A stretch of 64,000 nt of DNA from Ferruginibacter yonginensis. GTDB taxonomy: Bacteria > Bacteroidota > Bacteroidia > Chitinophagales > Chitinophagaceae. Position numbers and translations under genes: made by a program. The stretch is taken from NCBI RefSeq assembly GCF_042651465.1, contig NZ_JBHSCZ010000001.1, forward strand, positions 868,001 through 932,000, read 5' to 3'. Shown here piece after piece: positions 36,689 to 46,198 of the stretch. The stretch's first letter is position 1. Each line of letters opens with the position of its first letter. The notes beneath the pieces were generated by a model. It searched no databases, was not told where the DNA came from, and saw only the letters and a list, made by a program, of their open reading frames with translations.

Positions 36689-37732
36689 TTATTTTACTTT
36701 ACTTAAGCCTAGTAAACCGATCATCCAATTGGGTAAAGGTTTTAACGGATTGCGTTTTTGGAGATTTAAGTAAATACCCCATTTTTTATAGATAGGCACT
36801 TTATGCGTTTCAACCAATTCAATTAATGTACCATCGGGGTCTTCAGCATAACAAAACCTGCCTGCTGCGTTTTGCATGGCAAACGATTCATTGCTATCAA
36901 CCGTAAAAGTAACTTTATGTTGTAAGGCTAATTGTTTTAATGAATCCATCTGCAAAACATCAAAACATACATGAATAAAACCACAATCACCCCAAAACCG
37001 ATTGCTGAAAATAGTTTGTACAGGAGCATCTAAGCGTTGCACCAATTCAATTTCAACATCGCCTAGCAACTTATTAAAAGCACCCACACCCGATACTGGT
37101 TTTCTTAATAATACCCTCCTACTTTTAATTGGTTGATGGGTATCATTATCCGTAAAACTATTAGTAACATCATACACAATGGTTGATATTCCTAATACAT
37201 CTTTATAAAAAGATAAGGACCTATCAATATCACTTACCCCAATGACTACACCAATTACTCCGCCTGTTTTGTGATGGTTGTTTGAAAACCACTCTTTGCC
37301 TTGTACTATATTGAATGTATTACCGAATTTATCTTTCAACCAAAAATGTTGATTATTGATAGGATCAAACTGAATTGGTGTCAATTGAACCTCATCTATT
37401 TTACTAAAATACAAGTGCGATTCAGCTATATTTTTACACTTTATTTTGGTTGCATAAATACCAATATCGCCGTATTGGCATTGCTGAATAGATGGTTGCC
37501 TATTTTTATACTGCCAAATTTCAAAACCACCGCCGCCAGCCAAATTCATGGTTAAAATTGCTTGTCGGTTGTAAACCTTGCCACCCGTATATTTTGTCAT
37601 TAAAGTAGCTTCAGATGTATCATCAAAAATCAATACATCCATACCAAACAATGCTTTATATAACAATGTTGCTTGCCTAATATTTTCAACACCAATACCA
37701 ACTTGTTGTATACCAGAAATAAAATGATGCAT
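36689..37732 (-). CDS. Two-domain VOC family protein
   Basis: A 347-residue protein with two vicinal-oxygen-chelate modules: one at about 5-125 (QQVGIGVENIRQATLLYKALFGM) and one at about 138-315 (GVVIGVSDIDRSLSFYKDVLGI ... GFIHVCFDV ... EDPDGTLIELVETH). The usual first metal His is Val in both modules, while His in FIHV and Glu in IELVE of the second remain, so metal binding may be partial. Relatives include glyoxalases and dioxygenases; the reaction cannot be assigned. It follows the SDR gene with a 27-base gap and is probably in its transcript. Confidence 0.75.
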   Translation of the reverse strand: MHHFISGIQQVGIGVENIRQATLLYKALFGMDVLIFDDTSEATLMTKYTGGKVYNRQAILTMNLAGGGGFEIWQYKNRQPSIQQCQYGDIGIYATKIKCKNIAESHLYFSKIDEVQLTPIQFDPINNQHFWLKDKFGNTFNIVQGKEWFSNNHHKTGGVIGVVIGVSDIDRSLSFYKDVLGISTIVYDVTNSFTDNDTHQPIKSRRVLLRKPVSGVGAFNKLLGDVEIELVQRLDAPVQTIFSNRFWGDCGFIHVCFDVLQMDSLKQLALQHKVTFTVDSNESFAMQNAAGRFCYAEDPDGTLIELVETHKVPIYKKWGIYLNLQKRNPLKPLPNWMIGLLGLSKVK

Positions 37733-37759
37733 AAATACTAGGAAAATTTAATATATAAT

Positions 37760-38560
37760 TTACAAACTTTTCAAACCCTTATTGTGAGCAATTTTGTAAT
37801 ATAATGAAGGTAAATACCATTTAATTTTTAACAACAAACTTTCACCTCTTGCAATGATGATATGTTGTTTTTTTTGTGCTACCGCTTTTAAAATTTTAGT
37901 TGCACAAACTTTTACACTAATACCATTAAGTTGCCCTTCATCGTGTTTAAGATGTGGCGTACCATCTTTGGTAAGTGCATTTACTGAAATGGGTGTATTG
38001 ATTCTACCAGGGCTTACCAATGTTATTGACAAACCCTCTATAGTATTTTCTGTTTGTAAGGTTTCAAAAAAACCTTTCATTGCATGTTTTGCGGCTGCAT
38101 AACCAGATCGCAACGGAAAACCCATTAAACCAGCTACACTACTAATTGCCACAATTTGGCCGTTGTTGCGTTGTTTAAAATATGGCAGTAATTGTTTGGT
38201 GATAATAAGGGGTGCATAAAAATTAATATCCATTAAAGAACGATACACCGCAATATCAGTATCAATTGCTAAAGAGCGTTGGGTAACCCCTGCGTTTAAA
38301 AATACGATATCAATATGCTGAAATAATTCCATTGCTTGGTTGCAGGCTTGCAAACAACCTGCTTCCGTAGATAAATCAGCCACCACGATTTTACAAAACT
38401 CATTGTATTTTGAACATGCTTGATGAACTTCATTTAATGCTTGTTCATTTCTGCCCGTTAATATTACATAACCTCCTTGCTTTGCCAATTGCACCGCAAG
38501 CTCAGCACCAATACCGGATGATGCGCCAGTTACCCAAATAACTTTTTCTCTAAAATGCAT
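37760..38560 (-). CDS. Short-chain dehydrogenase/reductase
   Basis: From MHFREKVIW (266 residues) this is a classical SDR. The cofactor motif TGASSGIG is near residues 11-18, NAGV near 90, and the catalytic YAAAKHA with Ser in ISSVAG upstream. The earlier in-frame ATG (12 codons up) lies deep in the preceding glycosyltransferase gene, so the later one, with an 11-base overlap, is preferred. The long C-terminal tail (KIKWYLPSLYYKIAHNKG) is typical of DltE/YqjQ-like membrane-associated SDRs. Substrate unknown. Confidence 0.85.
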   Translation of the reverse strand: MHFREKVIWVTGASSGIGAELAVQLAKQGGYVILTGRNEQALNEVHQACSKYNEFCKIVVADLSTEAGCLQACNQAMELFQHIDIVFLNAGVTQRSLAIDTDIAVYRSLMDINFYAPLIITKQLLPYFKQRNNGQIVAISSVAGLMGFPLRSGYAAAKHAMKGFFETLQTENTIEGLSITLVSPGRINTPISVNALTKDGTPHLKHDEGQLNGISVKVCATKILKAVAQKKQHIIIARGESLLLKIKWYLPSLYYKIAHNKGLKSL

Positions 38561-39254
38561 TTTTTCTATAATTAAGCAACCGTTTATAGGCATCAATCAT
38601 ATCATGCTGCGAACAACCTCTTTTATACATTTTCACCACAGTATAGTTGGCTTTTTGTACTGTTAACCATGAGTTGTGATCGTATTTTCTTGCAGAAACG
38701 ATGGTAGCTTTTGGTACTAATTTAAATTTACCTGCACTACGAATCCGCCTTAAAAAATCATAGTCTTCCATAATCAACATCTCATTTTTAAAACCGCCTA
38801 CTTTTTTAAAAAGTGCTGTAGTAATAAAAATGGTTTGATCGCCACCTCTACAAAACAAAAAATTAAACCTTGTAAAAAAAGCATTCATTTTTAGTAATGT
38901 TCGGTTTTTATCAAACTGAAAACGGTAACTACCACAATCAAACCCTTTATTGATCGCATCTTCAATATCATGTTGAAAGCTCAATGGCGGTTTACTATCG
39001 GCATGTACGAAATAAAGTATATCTCCGTTTGCATATTGCACTCCGTGATTCATTTGGCCAGCCCTACCTTTAATAGGTGATTCAACTACAATTGCACCAT
39101 GCTTTGCTGCCACCGCCTGTGTACCATCGGTACTACCACCATCAGCTACAATAATATCACATACTGCATTTCCGGGAGCACTTTTTATATAATCGATATT
39201 GCTACCGATAATATCAACCTCATTATATGTTGGTATAATTATACTAATTTTCAT
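38550..39254 (-). CDS. TIGR04283-family glycosyltransferase (GT2)
   Basis: A 234-residue family 2 glycosyltransferase: SIIIPTYNEVDIIG at the start, DIIVADGGSTDGT for nucleotide-sugar binding, the DxD-like VHADSKPP near 87-94 and a MEDYDFLRR base region near 160. This is the TIGR04283 pattern, named after arsenosugar biosynthesis clusters. It opens a three-gene run (glycosyltransferase, SDR, VOC protein) with overlapping or close ends. No arsenic methyltransferase (ArsM) or radical-SAM ArsS gene is in the window. Confidence 0.88.
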   Translation of the reverse strand: MKISIIIPTYNEVDIIGSNIDYIKSAPGNAVCDIIVADGGSTDGTQAVAAKHGAIVVESPIKGRAGQMNHGVQYANGDILYFVHADSKPPLSFQHDIEDAINKGFDCGSYRFQFDKNRTLLKMNAFFTRFNFLFCRGGDQTIFITTALFKKVGGFKNEMLIMEDYDFLRRIRSAGKFKLVPKATIVSARKYDHNSWLTVQKANYTVVKMYKRGCSQHDMIDAYKRLLNYRKNAF

Positions 39255-39431
39255 TGTTTAATATACTCCTATCAAATTAAAAAAATATTTTACTTGATAA
39301 AGTTTACAAAGCTTTGTAAGTGCTGGTTTTATTTATAAACGTACAATTTACCTATATATAGGCAATATTGAACAATGCCTATGTACGATAATTTTTAAAT
39401 TTGGATTGATTGACTTCTGTAACAATTAAAA

Positions 39432-41405
39432 TTAACGTAATAAAAGTACCGTACCCTTTAAAACAGGCGTACCGTTTTTTAAATCAATAATATAGGTGTA
39501 AGCGCCTGTTGGCAGGGGTTCTCCTTTAAATAAACCATTCCAACCTATTAATGATTTGCTTCTTTGAAAAACTGTTTGTCCGTAACGGTTATACACCATT
39601 AAAGTATGATCAGGATAAGCAGCCAATGCAGGAATATTCCACACATCATTTTTACCATCGGCATTTGGTGTAAAACTATTTGGAATAAAAATGCCTTGAT
39701 AAATTTTTACATACACCGTATCATTTACTACACCACAGTTATTGAGGGATGTTACACTCAAAATATACCTGTCATCAGCCGGAGGATTTACAATGGGATT
39801 TAACACTAAAACATCACTTATAAAAGTGGGTGGCGACCATTGAAAACTGTTATATGTTCCATTTATGTTAGCATCTAATTGAATGGGATTATTAGCAACA
39901 ATAAACCTATCAGCACCAGCATTTACTAAAGGCAGTTTAATTACGTTAATAGTAGCAAAAGCAGTATCAGCACAACCAAAACTATTTTTACCAATAACTT
40001 GATAATTGGTTGTTGCTGTTGGCGAAGCAGTTGGATTATTTATATTAGAATTTGATAAACCATTTGGAGGCGACCATTCATAATTATTAGCACCTGTTGC
40101 ATTTAAAAGTTGTGATACACTTTCGCATAAAGTAGTAGTTGTTGGTGTTACTGAAACAATAGGTGATGGATTAACAACAACCGTTGTAGAATCAATATTT
40201 TGACAACCAGTTACATTATCTGTAACAGTTACATAATACTTTCCAGAACTATTTAAAGTGGTATTAATGATGGAAGGGTTCGCAATTGTAGCAGTAAAAC
40301 CATTAGGACCCACCCAATTATAATTATTACCACCAGTAGCACTAAAATTTAAAACAGTTGCTTCACAAACAGGCCCACTGTTGATAGCTGTTGTAACGGG
40401 CAAAGGGTTTACTTTAACCAATATTGGGCTCGATGATACCCTACAACTTGGCGACCCAATATTACCAGCTTCAGCAACACTAAGGCGGTAGTAATAGTTG
40501 CCTACTGCTGCATTATTAGCGAATGCTACATTTAAGGTAGTAGTATTTTCATTTAAAATATCAGTGTAAGTAATATTATTAGTGCTTTGTTGCCATTGAT
40601 ATACTGGGTTATTAAAACCGCTTGATACATTACAGTTAAATACAAAGTTTTGAGAAGTGCCTTTACAAATATTACTTGTATCACTGGTATTACCATTTAT
40701 TGAAGGCGACAATAACGGGCCACAAGGCCTAAACGTAATATCATCTAATGCTAAATCATTACCACAGCCACCACCAGCATTATTAATCATTCGCAATACC
40801 AAATTACCTACATTGGGTGGTGTAGTAAAAAAGAAACCATATTGTTTCCAAATGGGCGCATTGGTTGGTGGGATGTTATTGGTATTATACGTTTGTAATA
40901 CCGTTCCATCTACCTGCTCAATTCTAAAAGTAATATTCGGTTGTATGGTATTATTATTACAAGATGTTGGTAATATCACATTCATAATCCATGCAGCAAA
41001 TTCATAAGTGGTATTACTGCACAAACCCCTTACTGTGTCTATATAAAAAGGGTTTGGCTGTACCGATGCGTTCACCAGCATAAAATAACCATTGCCGTTA
41101 TTGGTATGATCGGTATTTAATGAGTGCCAAGTATTACCAAAGCAATTATTGGTGTTATTACGAACGGTGTAAAAACCATCGTTAGGACAATCATTGCCTA
41201 CAAACTGATACGCTGTTGTGGCTGCTGATAAAGCAGGACCAGGATTGGTGCCAGAACCAAATGTTATATTAATAATAGGATCGCCTAAACTACCTTGACA
41301 CAGCTGCGCCTGCACAAATTCACTAAACAACAACATGACTATCAAAAAGCCACTAAACCTTTTAAATAATTTCACCTCAAAATTTTTGATACACAATAAA
41401 AACAA
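39432..41405 (-). CDS. T9SS type B sorting-domain surface protein with Ig/PKD-like repeats
   Basis: A 657-residue exported protein; the signal peptide appears to begin at about residue 12 (KLFKRFSGFLIVMLLFSEFVQAQ), so a start downstream of the annotated one is possible. A jelly-roll-like N-terminal part (about 40-225) contains DCPNDGFYTV, FEFAAWIMNV and LALDDITFRPCG. Ig/PKD-type repeats follow (about 235-560), each with a Cys pair and a YEWSPPNGLS or YNWVGPNGF strand. The last 85 residues (FIPNSFTPNADGKNDVW ... YNRYGQTVF ... PTGAYTYIIDL) are the gliding-motility-associated type B sorting domain. Role: surface adhesin or binding protein, ligand unknown. It stands beside the PUL but is probably not part of it. 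Confidence 0.9.
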   Translation of the reverse strand: MFLLCIKNFEVKLFKRFSGFLIVMLLFSEFVQAQLCQGSLGDPIINITFGSGTNPGPALSAATTAYQFVGNDCPNDGFYTVRNNTNNCFGNTWHSLNTDHTNNGNGYFMLVNASVQPNPFYIDTVRGLCSNTTYEFAAWIMNVILPTSCNNNTIQPNITFRIEQVDGTVLQTYNTNNIPPTNAPIWKQYGFFFTTPPNVGNLVLRMINNAGGGCGNDLALDDITFRPCGPLLSPSINGNTSDTSNICKGTSQNFVFNCNVSSGFNNPVYQWQQSTNNITYTDILNENTTTLNVAFANNAAVGNYYYRLSVAEAGNIGSPSCRVSSSPILVKVNPLPVTTAINSGPVCEATVLNFSATGGNNYNWVGPNGFTATIANPSIINTTLNSSGKYYVTVTDNVTGCQNIDSTTVVVNPSPIVSVTPTTTTLCESVSQLLNATGANNYEWSPPNGLSNSNINNPTASPTATTNYQVIGKNSFGCADTAFATINVIKLPLVNAGADRFIVANNPIQLDANINGTYNSFQWSPPTFISDVLVLNPIVNPPADDRYILSVTSLNNCGVVNDTVYVKIYQGIFIPNSFTPNADGKNDVWNIPALAAYPDHTLMVYNRYGQTVFQRSKSLIGWNGLFKGEPLPTGAYTYIIDLKNGTPVLKGTVLLLR

Positions 41406-41484
41406 ACGGTGAAGTTACGGCAAAAAAGAGGCCAATGAAAGTACTTAAACTATTAGCTTGCTAACAATAAAAACAAAACTGACT

Positions 41485-42783
41485 TTATATATTAATTTTT
41501 TTCAATGTTGGTGTTAACAAATGCATAATTACCCATGCTATAATGTAGGCCAAACCACAAATAATAAACATAATTAAATAACCGGTTTGATCATCGCCAA
41601 TCGATTTATAATAATCAAATAATTTACCTGCACTTTTTGCAATTAAAATACCACCTACAGCACCAAACATGCCACCAATACCCGTTACCGTTGCAGTGGC
41701 TGATTTAGGAAACATATCGCTTACAGTTGTAAAAATATTAGAACTCCAAGCTTGGTGCATACCCATAGCCAAACCAATTATTAAAACAGCATACCACATA
41801 TTAATTCTACCTAAATACTGTGCAGCTATAACCGTTACAATTACAGATGCAAATATGAGCATAGATGTTTTTCGAGATTTATATACAGGCCACCCTTTTT
41901 TTATAAACCACATAGGTAACCATCCTCCAAACACACTACCAACGGTTGATAACGTATAAGCAATGGCTAAAGGAAACGCAATATCAGTTTTTGATAAACC
42001 GTACTGTTTTTGCAAAAAATCGGGCAACCAAAATAAATAAAACCACCAAACTGGGTCTGTAAAAAATTTACCAATGGCAAATGCCCAAGTTTGTCGTGTT
42101 TTCAAAAGCTGCATGGCTGAAATTTTTGGTTCATCAACATTAGGTTCAGGTTGCTTTTCATCAACATCACTGTGAATAAAATCAAACTCAGCTTGCGATA
42201 ATCGCTTTTGCTTTTTGGGTACTTCATACAAAATAAACCAAAAAATGAGCCATATAAAACCCACCAAACCTGTAAGTATAAAAGCCCATTTCCAACCATA
42301 CTTATTAGCAATAAACGGTACTGTAAGTGGCGCTATAATAGCACCAATATTTGCACCTGAATTAAAAATACCAGTGGCAAAGGCTCTTTCTTTTTTAGGA
42401 AACCACTCAGCAATGGCTTTTACCGCAGCCGGAAAATTACCAGACTCTGTAACGCCCAAAGCACCTCTTGCTACAAAAAAACCAAAAGTGTTGGTCACTA
42501 AACCATGCCCAATTGCGGCTATACTCCACATAGTGGTTGCGACAGCATAACCAATTTTGGTGCCTAAAGTATCAATCAACCTACCTGCACCTAAAAAACC
42601 AATGGCATAACATACTTGAAAAGCCACAACAATATTTGCGTAGTCAGATTCTGTCCACTTAAACTCATCCGTTAAAGTTGATTTTAGTAAGCTGATTACA
42701 GCTCTATCTAAATAATTGATAGTGGTTGCAAAAAATACCAAGGCACATATCGTCCACCTGTAATTTCCAATTTTATTGTTCAT
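41485..42783 (-). CDS. MFS hexuronate transporter (ExuT-like, ACS family)
   Basis: A 432-residue transporter with twelve predicted membrane helices. The N-terminal RWTICALVFFATTINYLDRAVIS and the GFLGAGRLIDTLGTKIGY loop are typical of the anion:cation symporter family that holds ExuT and the glucarate transporters. As the last gene of the uronate block it most likely brings unsaturated uronic acid or short oligouronates across the inner membrane. A cytoplasmic loop between helices 6 and 7 (about residues 198-225) is acidic and long. It follows eda by 30 bases. Confidence 0.9.
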   Translation of the reverse strand: MNNKIGNYRWTICALVFFATTINYLDRAVISLLKSTLTDEFKWTESDYANIVVAFQVCYAIGFLGAGRLIDTLGTKIGYAVATTMWSIAAIGHGLVTNTFGFFVARGALGVTESGNFPAAVKAIAEWFPKKERAFATGIFNSGANIGAIIAPLTVPFIANKYGWKWAFILTGLVGFIWLIFWFILYEVPKKQKRLSQAEFDFIHSDVDEKQPEPNVDEPKISAMQLLKTRQTWAFAIGKFFTDPVWWFYLFWLPDFLQKQYGLSKTDIAFPLAIAYTLSTVGSVFGGWLPMWFIKKGWPVYKSRKTSMLIFASVIVTVIAAQYLGRINMWYAVLIIGLAMGMHQAWSSNIFTTVSDMFPKSATATVTGIGGMFGAVGGILIAKSAGKLFDYYKSIGDDQTGYLIMFIICGLAYIIAWVIMHLLTPTLKKINI

Positions 42784-42813
42784 AAACTTAAGTATTGAGT
42801 GGCTGAATATTTT

Positions 42814-43491
42814 TTATGATGTAGTAATAGCTGATGAAGTAATGGTATTTATATCTTGCAAAATTTGAGCAGTAGTAGTGGTTAGTAGCTCATAATTTTT
42901 ATTATTCATTATTTGTTTTGTAATAAGTGTACTGCCCATACCCACGGCACAAACGCCTGCATTGAACCATGCTTGCAAGTTTTCGATATTGCCAGTAACA
43001 CCGCCTGTAGGCATCATATACGTATGCGGAAATAAATCTTTTACGGCCGCTACAAACGAAGGTTGCAATACATTACCCGGAAATAATTTAACTAACGTAC
43101 AACCACTACTTGAGGCGGTATGTATTTCAGTAGGTGTCATGCAACCTGGTATCCAACCTATGTTTAACTGTTGGGTGTTTTCATGAATTGCTGCATCGTA
43201 AACCGGACTAATTAAAAAATCAACACCTATTGCTGCAAAAGCGGCTGCCTGTTTTCCATCTGTGATAGTCCCTATTGAAATCAATAAATCGGGCATTGAA
43301 GCATTACGTTCACCAACTAATTGTTGTGCATTTTGTAAAGCATTAGTGCCTCTATTCGTAAATTCTATTACTCGTATACCTGCACTGTATAATGCTTTTA
43401 CAATTTCAATACAAACTGTTGGGTCATCATGATAAAATAATGGCAACATTTTTTGTTGAAGAATAGCATCAATCATTTTTTGATGTGGCAT
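42814..43491 (-). CDS. eda: 2-keto-3-deoxy-6-phosphogluconate (KDPG/KHG) aldolase
   Basis: A 225-residue class I aldolase that splits KDPG to pyruvate and glyceraldehyde 3-phosphate. The Schiff-base lysine lies in GCTLVKLFPGN (near 131-141), Glu in RVIEFTNRG near 37-45 and the phosphate site in MPTGGV near 160. Length fits the family. It starts 2 bases after the kdgK stop, which is the expected coupling of the last two steps of uronate breakdown. Confidence 0.94.
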   Translation of the reverse strand: MPHQKMIDAILQQKMLPLFYHDDPTVCIEIVKALYSAGIRVIEFTNRGTNALQNAQQLVGERNASMPDLLISIGTITDGKQAAAFAAIGVDFLISPVYDAAIHENTQQLNIGWIPGCMTPTEIHTASSSGCTLVKLFPGNVLQPSFVAAVKDLFPHTYMMPTGGVTGNIENLQAWFNAGVCAVGMGSTLITKQIMNNKNYELLTTTTAQILQDINTITSSAITTS

Positions 43492-43493
43492 AA

Positions 43494-44489
43494 CTAAGGT
43501 ATAAATGATTTAATGTCAGCTACAGTTTTATTAGTTGCATCACCCTTTACTCTCATTTTACTTACAGCAGCGGCAGCCGCAAAGTTGATGATGGCTGCAT
43601 CATCATGATTATTAATTAAAGCATATATTAAACCTGCCATAAAACAATCGCCACTGCCTACTTTATCAATTACTTGTTGTTGTTCAAATGGTTTTGAAAC
43701 AGTGATTGTTTCATTATTTTTCAATACAGCAAAGTATTGTTCATCAAACCTAAAAGTATATGCAATTGTTTTTACTTTAGGATAACGACTTTGTAATGCT
43801 TCCATTGATTTGGTTGCTGCCATTACATAATCATTATTACTATAATTTGCAGCTTCGACAATACCATGAGGTATATTCAACAAAGTTTGTGCTGCCCAAA
43901 TATTGCCCATAACTACATCACAATAAGGCAACAACAACTGCATCATTTCAAAAGGTTGTTTTCCATATTGCCATAATTTTGAACGATAATTTAAATCAAT
44001 TGAAATAGTCAAACCCATTGCTACTGCTGTTTCCAAAGCCTCTTTACAAACCATAGTGGTTTGCTCACTTAAAGCAGGACTAATCGCCGTAAAATGAAAC
44101 CACTCACAACCTTGTAAAATTTGTCGCCAATTAATATCACCGGGTTTCAGTTCATAAAAAGATGAATATTTTCTATCATAAATAACGCCTGCATTTTTTA
44201 AATCGGCTCCTTGTGGTAAAAAATATAAACCGATTCTTTCGCCAGAAAAATGAATAGCATTGGTATTTATATTTTTTGTTTGAAGTGCATCTACTACTTC
44301 ATTACTCAAATAATGGTTGGGCAATGCTGTACAGTATTCAACCGATAAACCCCATAGTGCCAGTGCATTTGCAACATTTAATTCAGCCCCACCAATATGC
44401 AAAGGCATGTTTGCCTCTTTAATCCATTGTCCGTTTAACTGTGGCGACATTCGCAATAGCAACTCTCCAAAACAACTAACTTTTTGCAT
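43494..44489 (-). CDS. kdgK: 2-keto-3-deoxygluconate kinase (PfkB family)
   Basis: A 331-residue ribokinase-family enzyme. The N-terminal CFGELLLRMSP and HIGGAELNVANALA form the sugar site, SIDLNYRSKLW is the mid-domain and KVGSGDCFMAGLIYAL carries the anion hole and catalytic Asp. It makes KDPG from KDG in the cytoplasm. The neighbours kduI, kduD and eda fix the substrate better than the sequence alone would. Confidence 0.92.
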   Translation of the reverse strand: MQKVSCFGELLLRMSPQLNGQWIKEANMPLHIGGAELNVANALALWGLSVEYCTALPNHYLSNEVVDALQTKNINTNAIHFSGERIGLYFLPQGADLKNAGVIYDRKYSSFYELKPGDINWRQILQGCEWFHFTAISPALSEQTTMVCKEALETAVAMGLTISIDLNYRSKLWQYGKQPFEMMQLLLPYCDVVMGNIWAAQTLLNIPHGIVEAANYSNNDYVMAATKSMEALQSRYPKVKTIAYTFRFDEQYFAVLKNNETITVSKPFEQQQVIDKVGSGDCFMAGLIYALINNHDDAAIINFAAAAAVSKMRVKGDATNKTVADIKSFIP

Positions 44490-44555
44490 GTAATTACCTT
44501 TATTGTTTTGGGTTAAAAGATACTTTTATTGATAAAAATTAAAATACTATTAAGC

Positions 44556-45386
44556 TTATTTTAGATCTGGAATTGCTACTTGATCCATATCAGTAAACTC
44601 TTTGTTTTCACCAGCCATACCCCAAATAAAACCATAGTTGGATGTACCACAGCCAAAGTGCATGCTCCATGGCGCCGACAGTGCCCCTTCTAAATTACCC
44701 ACCACTAAATGCCTAGTTTCTTGTGGCTCCCCTAAAAAATGCATGACACGATGTCCATCTTTTACATCAAAATAAAAGTACGCTTCCATTCTTCGTGTGT
44801 GGGTATGCGGAGGTACTGAGTTCCAAACACTTCCATCTTCTAAAACGGTTAATCCCATTACCAATTGGCAACTTTGTATACCATCATTATGAATGTATTT
44901 ATAAATAGTACGTTTGTTTGAAGTAGTGATATCGCCTAAGTTTACAGGTGCTGCTTCGGCTTTGGTCATTTTTGCATTTACATAGCTATGATGTGCCGGC
45001 GTAGATAAAATATAAAAATGTGCAGGGTTGCTTGCATCATTGCTACTAAACTGTACAGCTTGTGTACCTTTTGCTAAATACACACATTCTAATTTTTCAA
45101 TGGCATAATCCACACCATCAGCCGTTACTGTGCCTGTACCACCCACATTGATGATACCCATTTCTCTACGCTCCAAAAAATATTTTGCTTTCAATTCATC
45201 TTCATTCGGCAATACAATAGCGTTAGTAGTAGGTACGACACCGCCTATAATCAATCGGTCATAATGAGAATATACTAAGTTGATACTACCTTGTTGCATT
45301 AAGTTTTGCAACAAAAAATTGTTACGCAGTTCTTGCGTATTCATTTGACTTGTTTCTTTCGGACTATTTTGAAACCTAATTTCCAT
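44556..45386 (-). CDS. kduI: 5-keto-4-deoxyuronate isomerase (KduI)
   Basis: A 276-residue cupin-type isomerase that turns 5-keto-4-deoxyuronate into 2,5-diketo-3-deoxygluconate. The zinc motif PPHTHTRRMEAYFYFD (His, His, Glu) near residues 193-208 and VMHFLGEPQETRHLVV near 214-229 are characteristic. Length agrees with E. coli KduI (278). It lies between kduD and kdgK with short gaps. Confidence 0.96.
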   Translation of the reverse strand: MEIRFQNSPKETSQMNTQELRNNFLLQNLMQQGSINLVYSHYDRLIIGGVVPTTNAIVLPNEDELKAKYFLERREMGIINVGGTGTVTADGVDYAIEKLECVYLAKGTQAVQFSSNDASNPAHFYILSTPAHHSYVNAKMTKAEAAPVNLGDITTSNKRTIYKYIHNDGIQSCQLVMGLTVLEDGSVWNSVPPHTHTRRMEAYFYFDVKDGHRVMHFLGEPQETRHLVVGNLEGALSAPWSMHFGCGTSNYGFIWGMAGENKEFTDMDQVAIPDLK

Positions 45387-45415
45387 TATAATATGTTTTA
45401 GTAATTGTTTAAAAT

Positions 45416-46174
45416 TTATCTACCCATCCATCCACCATCAACCGTTAAAATAGTACCGTTGATATAATCTGATGCTGGTGATGACAAAAAGAGGTATGCA
45501 CCTGTTAAATCAGTGGTTTCGCCCCAACGTGCTGCTGGTATACGAGCTAAAATGGCCGCATTTCTATCTTTATCTTCCCTTAATAATTTTGTATTAGCAG
45601 TAGCTATGTAGCCTGGCGCAATACCGTTTACAGTAATACCATGCTGTGCCCACTCATTGGCAAAAGCCTTTAATAAAGAAGCCACCGCCCCTTTACTAGC
45701 AGCATAACCTGGCACATTAATACCACCCTGAAAACTTAATAAAGAACAAGTAAACACAATCTTACCAAACTTTTGTGTTAACATCAATTTACCAATTTCT
45801 CGAGTAATGATAAACTGTGCATCTAAATTAATATTGATGATGGTATCCCACATTTCATCAGGATGTTCAGCAACAGGTTTACGTAAAATACTACCAGCAT
45901 TGTTTATTAAAATATCAATACGATCGTGGTCTTTTTTTACTGCTTCTAAAAAATTGTAAATTGAATTTCTATCAGAAAAATCTGCAGTGTAAGGATAAAA
46001 TTTTCGTCCTGTAGCTGCTACTGCTTTAGCAACTTCACTATCTGCAGTTAATGAACTACTTACGCCAATTATATCAGCGCCAGCTTCTGCCAATTCTACG
46101 GCTACAGCCAAACCTATACCACTGCTGCATCCTGTAACCAAAGCAATTTTGTTATCAACTCTAAAATTTTGCAT
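45416..46174 (-). CDS. kduD: 2-deoxy-D-gluconate 3-dehydrogenase/KduD-type SDR
   Basis: A 252-residue SDR. Cofactor motif GCSSGIG near 14-20, NNAGS near 90, catalytic Ser in SLLSFQGG, Tyr and Lys in YAASKG near 155-160, and a C-terminal DGGWMGR that is typical of KduD. It would reduce 2,5-diketo-3-deoxygluconate to KDG after KduI; direct reduction of the unsaturated-uronate product (DehR activity) is an alternative for an SDR in an alginate locus. Gap to kduI is 29 bases. Confidence 0.92.
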   Translation of the reverse strand: MQNFRVDNKIALVTGCSSGIGLAVAVELAEAGADIIGVSSSLTADSEVAKAVAATGRKFYPYTADFSDRNSIYNFLEAVKKDHDRIDILINNAGSILRKPVAEHPDEMWDTIININLDAQFIITREIGKLMLTQKFGKIVFTCSLLSFQGGINVPGYAASKGAVASLLKAFANEWAQHGITVNGIAPGYIATANTKLLREDKDRNAAILARIPAARWGETTDLTGAYLFLSSPASDYINGTILTVDGGWMGR

Positions 46175-46198
46175 GTTAAATGTTTAAGGTGATTTAGT

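Noticed and set aside
39356..39384. Hairpin TATAGGCA / TGCCTAT as a terminator
   Set aside because: Stem of 7-8 bp without a T-run on either side; it lies in the spacer between two minus-strand genes and could be anything.
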